Assembly (NCBI GenBank): GCA_020426515.1
Contig: JAGQPW010000042.1
Coordinates: 1 to 38,578, forward strand
Source: Planctomycetaceae bacterium
Lineage (GTDB): Bacteria; Planctomycetota; Planctomycetia; Planctomycetales; Planctomycetaceae
DNA: 38,578 bases
Direction of reading: 5' to 3'
Part shown: piece by piece, positions 33,601 through 38,578 of the stretch
How the letters are laid out: the number at the start of each line of letters is the position of its first letter
Numbering within the stretch: position 1 is the first letter of the stretch
Program-made: the position numbers and the translations under genes
Notes under the pieces: generated by a model
What the model was told of the DNA's origin: nothing
What the model saw: only the letters and a program-made list of their open reading frames with translations
Databases searched by the model: none

Positions 33601-34347
33601 GCGACAGTGGCCGGCGGGCTGATCATTGAGAGCTTTACCTGGAAGGGTATTGGCAATGTCATTGCCGCCGCGACCGGATTCGCCGCACTCCGCATTGCCG
33701 ATGGTCTGGCGACCGACGGCGATACAATCGCCGTGATGGAAGCTGTGCTCGATACACAGTTCTGGCTCGCCACTCACGTGGTCTGCATCACACTGGGGTA
33801 TGCGACCACCTTCCTCGCTGGTGGTCTTGGTGTGCTGTACCTGTTCATCTGGGCGTTGTCATCGAAGATGAGCGACGAATGGGACCGCACCATCACTCGC
33901 ATGCTCTACGGTACGTTGTGCTTTGCGACCTTCTTCAGCTTCTTCGGGACTGTCCTGGGTGGCCTGTGGGCGGATGATTCCTGGGGGCGGTTCTGGGGCT
34001 GGGACCCGAAAGAGAATGGGGCGTTGATCATCGTCCTCTGGAACGCTGTCATTCTGCATGCCCGCTGGGGGGCCATGATCAAAGGACGCGGACTGGCGAT
34101 GCTCGCCACAATCGGCAATATCGTGGTGGCATGGTCCTGGTTCGGCGTCAATGAACTGGGGGTGGGATTGCACAGCTACGGATTTACCGAAGGTCGGTTG
34201 CGGTGGCTCGCGATCTTTGTCGGCTCGCAGCTGATCATCGCGGCTCTCGGATTCCTTCCCAAGCACCTGTGGGCAGGGACTGATCAGCTTGACGAAGATC
34301 TGGCGAAACTGGCCGAGTCGGAAGGAACAGCCGTTCCGAAGTCCTGA
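30631..34347 (+). CDS. ccsBA: System II cytochrome c maturation protein, ResB-CcsA fusion
   Basis: 1238 residues. ATG 30631 follows GGGAG at a normal spacing. The N-terminal part is ResB/CcsB-like (about 40-570): helices at LKLTVVLLLMGIFIVFVGTLA, AAMILNLLAAHVV and VLLMAGCVLVF, and His272 in GGIVLIHAGIG. A hydrophilic middle (about 600-910) is large and lacks helices. The CcsA part (about 920-1215) has THVVCITLGY with His1049, the haem-binding Trp-rich motif WGRFWGWDPKE (1118-1128), His1143 in LHARWG and His1181 in GLHSYGF. These give the four His ligands expected for haem export and binding. The protein delivers haem to apocytochromes c outside the membrane. Length is well above a typical fusion (about 900-1100), due to the middle region. 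Confidence 0.93.
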   Translation: MADKTPESTVDLTHDSLLSQTNVSDEWKTVQKVLAPLASLKLTVVLLLMGIFIVFVGTLAQVEKDIWEVISEYFRISNGQFLVWVKPALFFPPAFFPDGAPAFPDWLGIWFPKGWVIGAAMILNLLAAHVVRFKVQAKGTRLLAGILTIVLGSIATLLVIYDTSNADGLQGVPWISYKEIWMGLSLVLLALCGVCTFTATMPGEGLRSRRLLFAGLAVVLGGGAIYGLRTEPFDSDTMRILYQLLKATFVSVVLMAGCVLVFKKRGGIVLIHAGIGLMMAYEVLVGLQHVESQMRIQEGEAVNFSRDIREVELAVIDPSDNEQDTVTVIPGSRLSRAANGKKTISNELLPFDIELLSYFSNSDLRAMASFQGEDKPPENPATTGIGTRFVTFAASASTGTDTSGQVDVPAGYARLTTKSGEDLGVYMLSAFPDMVPGMLDETQSVTVDGKEYSISLRYKRIYHDYWITLNDVQKNDYKGTNNPRDYSSFVKVEHDGTSFEQRIWMNNPMRFAGATFYQSSYIPSGAMGRSSRETTVLQVVTNHGWMTPYVACMMVVVGMMGQFGATLLRFLDRRERALNPIESVSSSWSTGWTGQAIGLVLALMVVGQIASKARAPVVGPGEFNVAKFGQLPIWYRGRAMPLDTFARNSLLQLADRETYRDADGKRQPAMQWLLTLMADEDAARKLQTIRIENKDVIDSLGLEANREGLVFSMEEIGNGFQNLIEQAQAASQKDPKSRSVRDKKVLELANRVVLYRFIEMTMGRPPELPNDEQFGSRDPQLRKTMFGRFLQVQREAVSEFSRENRGVGPLPMVVPSHIGIESTKGLPMGFQSDWDTLAASWIFAQYFSEFDAEQAPAVTHFCSIIKAYGDDEAEKFNSELDAYTTLLQQHYDQLKAEKKPTAEDLPLNRTDAEARFNRMALFTNLSVYYVVSLVIAFLGWLVAPVLNQRIAFMFSLCLLAVYTYAVYMRMYISGRPPVTNLYSSAIFIGWATVAGGLIIESFTWKGIGNVIAAATGFAALRIADGLATDGDTIAVMEAVLDTQFWLATHVVCITLGYATTFLAGGLGVLYLFIWALSSKMSDEWDRTITRMLYGTLCFATFFSFFGTVLGGLWADDSWGRFWGWDPKENGALIIVLWNAVILHARWGAMIKGRGLAMLATIGNIVVAWSWFGVNELGVGLHSYGFTEGRLRWLAIFVGSQLIIAALGFLPKHLWAGTDQLDEDLAKLAESEGTAVPKS

Positions 34348-34400
34348 CCGTGTTCCATTAGCAGACGCGCCGACTCCATGGGTGTTACAGGAGACAGACC

Positions 34401-35507
34401 ATGCCTGCAATTTGGCGCTGTGTACTGGTTGGGATGCTGAGCCTGCTGTGGAGTCGGGATGTTCTGCTGGCTCAGCCCGAAGACATCTCGGCTGACCTCA
34501 AGACGCTTGCAGCGAAGCACAATGTCCCCGCAATGGGCATTGCGATAGTCATCGATGGCGAAATTCAGGCGGTGGGAGCCACAGGAATTCGCCGTCGTGG
34601 ATCTTCGGAGCCAGTGACCACCGAGGACAAGTGGCACGTTGGCTCCTGTACCAAAGCTTTCACCGCCACACTGGCGGCCCTTGCCGTGCGTGAGGGGCTC
34701 ATCTCCTGGGATTCGACGGTGGAGGACGTGTTTCGCTCACAGCGAGTCCAGATCCATCCGGAGTTCCGGTCAGCCACGTTGCGGCAACTGCTGAGCAACA
34801 CTGCGGGCTGTCCGGAAGATGTTCCCGAGACGCTGTGGCAAACTCTCTGGAAGAACCGAGGGACAGCCCGGGCTCAGCGAATGCAACTCGTGCGCGGACT
34901 GCTGAAGTACGCTCCCGCAAGTCCGCCCGGAACGAAGTACGAGTATTCAAACGCCGGATTCGCAATTGCCGGAGCGATGCTGGAAGTTGTCTGCAATCAG
35001 CCGTATGAAACGCTCGTGCAGGAACGGGTCTTTAAGCCCTTGGGAATGACCTCGGCTGGTTTTCGTGCTCCGGGCATTAAGGGACGCGTCGATCAACCCT
35101 ACGGACACAATCCCGATCCCGTTGATCCTGAACCACAAGGGGACAATCCGCGGGGGATTGCTCCCAGCGGGGCGATTCACTGTTCGATCACCGACTGGGC
35201 GAAGTTTGCTCAACTGCACCTGGGAACATCGCCATCCAATCTGCTGACGGCCGAAGAGCTCGACTTCCTGCATCAGGTCGTTGATGAGAAAGAAGGCTAC
35301 GCGCTGGGCTGGTATCGATTCGATCGAGGCTGGGCACGCGGTCCCGCGCTCAATCACAACGGGTCCAACACGATGTGGTACTGCTGCATCTGGCTGGCTC
35401 CGGCGATGAAGTACGGTGTCGTCGTCACCACAAACATCGGAGGAGATGAGGGGTTCAAGGCGTGCGATGATGCGGCCCGCTGGAGCATCAACCGCCTCTC
35501 GCGTTAG
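34401..35507 (+). CDS. exported serine hydrolase, beta-lactamase class C/PBP-like
   Basis: 368 residues. A signal peptide (about 1-24, ending in LLAQ) precedes a beta-lactamase-like fold. The active-site serine is Ser82 in GSCTK (SxxK, Lys85) and the YxN motif is Tyr182-Asn184 (YEYSNAGF). The third motif, usually KTG or HxG, reads HNGSNTMW (about 317-322), as in many esterase or peptidase members. So the protein is more likely a D-aminopeptidase/esterase or hydrolase than a resistance lactamase. It follows the cytochrome gene by 53 bases on the same strand and ends before a hairpin. The substrate is unknown. Confidence 0.85.
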   Translation: MPAIWRCVLVGMLSLLWSRDVLLAQPEDISADLKTLAAKHNVPAMGIAIVIDGEIQAVGATGIRRRGSSEPVTTEDKWHVGSCTKAFTATLAALAVREGLISWDSTVEDVFRSQRVQIHPEFRSATLRQLLSNTAGCPEDVPETLWQTLWKNRGTARAQRMQLVRGLLKYAPASPPGTKYEYSNAGFAIAGAMLEVVCNQPYETLVQERVFKPLGMTSAGFRAPGIKGRVDQPYGHNPDPVDPEPQGDNPRGIAPSGAIHCSITDWAKFAQLHLGTSPSNLLTAEELDFLHQVVDEKEGYALGWYRFDRGWARGPALNHNGSNTMWYCCIWLAPAMKYGVVVTTNIGGDEGFKACDDAARWSINRLSR

Positions 35508-35558
35508 ACGTGGCCATCTGAATCTACCGGAGATCAGACGTGTCCAACCCACTCCGCA

Positions 35559-35583
35559 GGCCCCCTGTCGAACGCAGGGGGCC
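35559..35583. terminator. GC-rich hairpin between convergent genes
   Basis: GGCCCCCTG (35559-35567), loop TCGAACG, CAGGGGGCC (35575-35583): a perfect 9-bp stem between the hydrolase and pgi stops. No T run follows on either strand, so termination may be weak or rely on other factors. Confidence 0.6.
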
Positions 35584-35604
35584 CTCCAGGCTCACGCATC
35601 CCGA

Positions 35605-36999
35605 TTATGAGCCGTACAGAATGCGTCCCATCGCATTCTTGTAGCCTTCCACTCCGGGTTGGCCGTATGGATTGGTGCCAACCAATCGTCCTTCGAGGAC
35701 CGTGCCCAGCATGAACATCTGCAGCAATTGTCCCATGGAGTAGGCGTCCAGCTTGGGCAGATGAATATCTGCGGTCGGGCGACGGTCCGAAGCGTAAGCT
35801 TCGTTCGTCCCCTGAATCGCCGCGGACATCATTTCTGGAATCAGCTTGCCAGCGATGCGGTTCAGCTGATCCTGGTCGTGCTCGGACTTGGGAAGCTGCA
35901 AGGTCGCCGATGTGGTCGTGTCCACAATCAGATTTGTAATCACACGATCGCGCTTGCCTTCCTGATGCTGCTGTCCGCGGCTGTGCAGGTCTCGGGTGTT
36001 GACCACGGTCAAAGGCGTGGCCCCACGTTCGTGCTTACCCAGACTCTCCGCGAGCAACTGATCGTACCACAACCCCGCCGCTTCAAGTCCCTTGCCCCAG
36101 GTGGAGAGAACCCGCAAGTCCATGCCGTGATCCCGTTCGAGCAAGTGGCAGGTGGCGACATAGTCGAGAATTGGATTGGTGCCCAGTTCTCCGGTACGGA
36201 AGGCTTCGGTCACGTCAGCCGCTCCCTGCAGCATCAACCGAATGTCAATGCCCAGCACCGCAGCAGGATAAAGGCCAACAGCAGTGAAGACAGAAAATCG
36301 ACCGCCGACGCCATCGGGAATCGGGAACGTGACGGGATAGCCGATGGCATTCGAGAGGTCCCGCAGTTTGCCCGTTTCGCCAGTAATCGGAATTACCAGT
36401 TCGGTCGTTTCCGGTGCTCCAGCTCCGTAGAAACGTTCCAGGGCATTGCGATAGGTTCGGAATGCTGAAGCAGTTTCGAGTGTGCCGCCCGACTTGCTGA
36501 TCACGACAATCCCCCAGCGATCGCTCAGTTCGCTGGAGTTTGTCGACTCATTCATCAGCAGTTTCAGCAGCGAACGCTGTGCATCGTTGTCGAGGTTGTC
36601 CCCTTCGAATGAGAGGCGAGGGATCTCGTTGCGGGCATGGCGAGGAAGCTCGTTGTGGTAACGATCACACAAGGCTTCAAACAGAGCCCGCAATCCCATG
36701 TAGGAACCGCCAATGCCCAACAGCACCATCCGGTCGACCTGTTCGGCGAAGTTCGCGGCGGACTCTTCAATCTGGTCCAGCAGGTTGGCTTCACCTGCCA
36801 GCAGCCGCTGAGGCAAATCGATGAATCCTGCATCCAGCGGCTTTTTCTCGTCCGGAATCGATCCGCTGTGCATCAGCTCAATATCAGCGAAAACCTCGTC
36901 TCGGGCCTTCAGCAGGCTGGGGCCAAGCTCGTTCCAGGTGCTGTCATCAATGAGAACACGAGCAGCGGAGGGATCGTAGGAAATCGGTGGATACGACAT
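35605..36999 (-). CDS. pgi: glucose-6-phosphate isomerase
   Basis: 464 residues, the shorter bacterial type. It interconverts glucose 6-phosphate and fructose 6-phosphate in the cytosol. Visible motifs: LLGIGGSYMGLRALFEAL (phosphate binding), VISKSGGTLETASAFR (SIS domain sugar-phosphate motif), PDGVGGRFSVFTAVGLYPAAVLG (PGI signature 1 type), and QLLQMFMLGTVLEGRLVGTNPYGQPGVEGYKNAMG near the end (PGI signature 2 region). The ATG at 36999 has a candidate promoter about 50 bases upstream. It converges with the serine hydrolase gene. Note that pgk, the other glycolytic gene in the window, is far away. Confidence 0.96.
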   Translation of the reverse strand: MSYPPISYDPSAARVLIDDSTWNELGPSLLKARDEVFADIELMHSGSIPDEKKPLDAGFIDLPQRLLAGEANLLDQIEESAANFAEQVDRMVLLGIGGSYMGLRALFEALCDRYHNELPRHARNEIPRLSFEGDNLDNDAQRSLLKLLMNESTNSSELSDRWGIVVISKSGGTLETASAFRTYRNALERFYGAGAPETTELVIPITGETGKLRDLSNAIGYPVTFPIPDGVGGRFSVFTAVGLYPAAVLGIDIRLMLQGAADVTEAFRTGELGTNPILDYVATCHLLERDHGMDLRVLSTWGKGLEAAGLWYDQLLAESLGKHERGATPLTVVNTRDLHSRGQQHQEGKRDRVITNLIVDTTTSATLQLPKSEHDQDQLNRIAGKLIPEMMSAAIQGTNEAYASDRRPTADIHLPKLDAYSMGQLLQMFMLGTVLEGRLVGTNPYGQPGVEGYKNAMGRILYGS

Positions 37000-37049
37000 G
37001 CGGAATCTGAATCGGGTGAAGGGAAATCGGGACGTGCAGCGCCGAGGCG

Positions 37050-37078
37050 ATTATGGAGCGTTGCCAGTGATGAAACAA
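37050..37078 (-). promoter_or_regulatory. candidate sigma-70-type promoter of pgi
   Basis: On the - strand, TTGTTT (37078-37073, three of six) is 17 bases from CATAAT (37055-37050, five of six), about 50 bases before the pgi ATG. Confidence 0.4.
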
Positions 37079-37152
37079 GCTAGCGCGGCCAAGACCATAG
37101 AGGGCGAGAGTTCCCGCTCCCGGGCTATCGATTTCTGTTCCATCAATGATCT

Positions 37153-37180
37153 CCTTTGTGTTCGTGGGCTCCTCTGCGGC
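37153..37180. repeat. second CAGAG-type short repeat unit
   Basis: CCTTTGTGTTCGTGGGCTCCTCTGCGG-like stretch; it resembles the complement of the unit at 9790-9815. Diverged, so low confidence. Confidence 0.3.
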
Positions 37181-37496
37181 TGGATCTTCCGACGTGAAGT
37201 GAACTGCGGACTGGGGCCGTCATTGGCTGCACAAATGCCGCTGCCTTGGTCGCCGCAGCGGATTTCACGCGTCCTGCCCCTGCCGGATGCCTTTCTCATT
37301 GACCGTAGCGGGACTCTCGCCTAGAACCCGGTCTGGTTTCACTGCGTCCCAGTCGCCCTTCGTACCGGCGGCCGCAGTTGGGAGATGTTGGCTTCCGGCC
37401 GCTGGCCATTGACTGGCCCACCTCCCGCGAACCACGCAACAGTCTTTGGGGTCCGGGTTTCTGTCAACCGCCAAAGGCCAAAAGCCAATCTCTGCC

Positions 37497-38578
<1,082 letters not shown>

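Larger units (their letters stand above)
37000..37496. other. 497-bp intergenic region, no gene seen
   Basis: It carries the candidate pgi promoter and, further right, presumably the thrS promoter. A CAGAG-type short repeat unit lies at 37153-37180. I saw no T-box features, tRNA or strong hairpin. The short open frames have no recognisable sequence. Confidence 0.5.

Noticed and set aside
37000-37496. T-box or other riboswitch before thrS
   Set aside because: No T-box motif or strong mutually exclusive hairpins seen.

Overview
The window looks like a chromosomal segment of a planctomycete (Planctomycetota). The evidence is the combination of a DUF1559 prepilin-like protein, a sulfatase fused to a DUF1080 (3-keto-disaccharide hydrolase) domain, an ECF sigma factor followed by a zinc-finger/Ser-Thr-kinase fusion, a giant ResB-CcsA fusion and several zinc-ribbon or membrane proteins of types common in that phylum. 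Species cannot be told from the sequence.

Layout. 1-3.4 kb: a truncated two-PAS histidine kinase divergent from an NtrC-family sigma-54 activator, then a single-domain response regulator. 3.8-6.0 kb: a zinc-ribbon membrane protein and pgk, closed by a perfect hairpin terminator. 6.0-8.45 kb: a chromosomal integron. The integrase gene intI (+ strand) is divergent from two cassettes on the - strand. Both cassettes have recognisable attC sites, and an attI-like region and a cassette promoter lie between intI and the first cassette. The far end of the array abuts a 229-bp element bounded by 28-bp inverted repeats. 8.6-14.2 kb: a sialidase-like propeller protein, prfB, an hsp20 pair behind a sigma-54-type promoter candidate, a membrane protein and an HpaI-type aldolase. 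14.3-16.5 kb: the sulfatase-DUF1080 fusion.

16.5-25.9 kb (- strand): one tightly packed, mostly overlapping operon. It encodes three tandem GspF-type membrane proteins, three pseudopilin-like proteins, a DUF1559 protein, a large membrane protein and an ABC-2 type permease. It looks like the inner-membrane part of a type II secretion/type IV pilus-like machine whose ATPase and secretin are not in the window. 26.3-29.2 kb: an ECF sigma factor with its zinc-finger/kinase partner, and a DksA/TraR protein. 29.5-35.5 kb: a duplicated-domain lipoprotein, the System II cytochrome c maturation protein and a serine hydrolase. 35.6-38.6 kb: pgi, then the start of thrS, which runs off the end.

The best candidate for an undescribed system is the integron. 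Each cassette's left attC arm predicts the 7-bp core at that cassette's own start, and both predictions are met exactly in the sequence. The contents of the two cassettes (a lipoprotein and an orphan 108-residue protein) are of unknown function. No tRNA, rRNA or CRISPR array was seen. All promoter calls are by eye.
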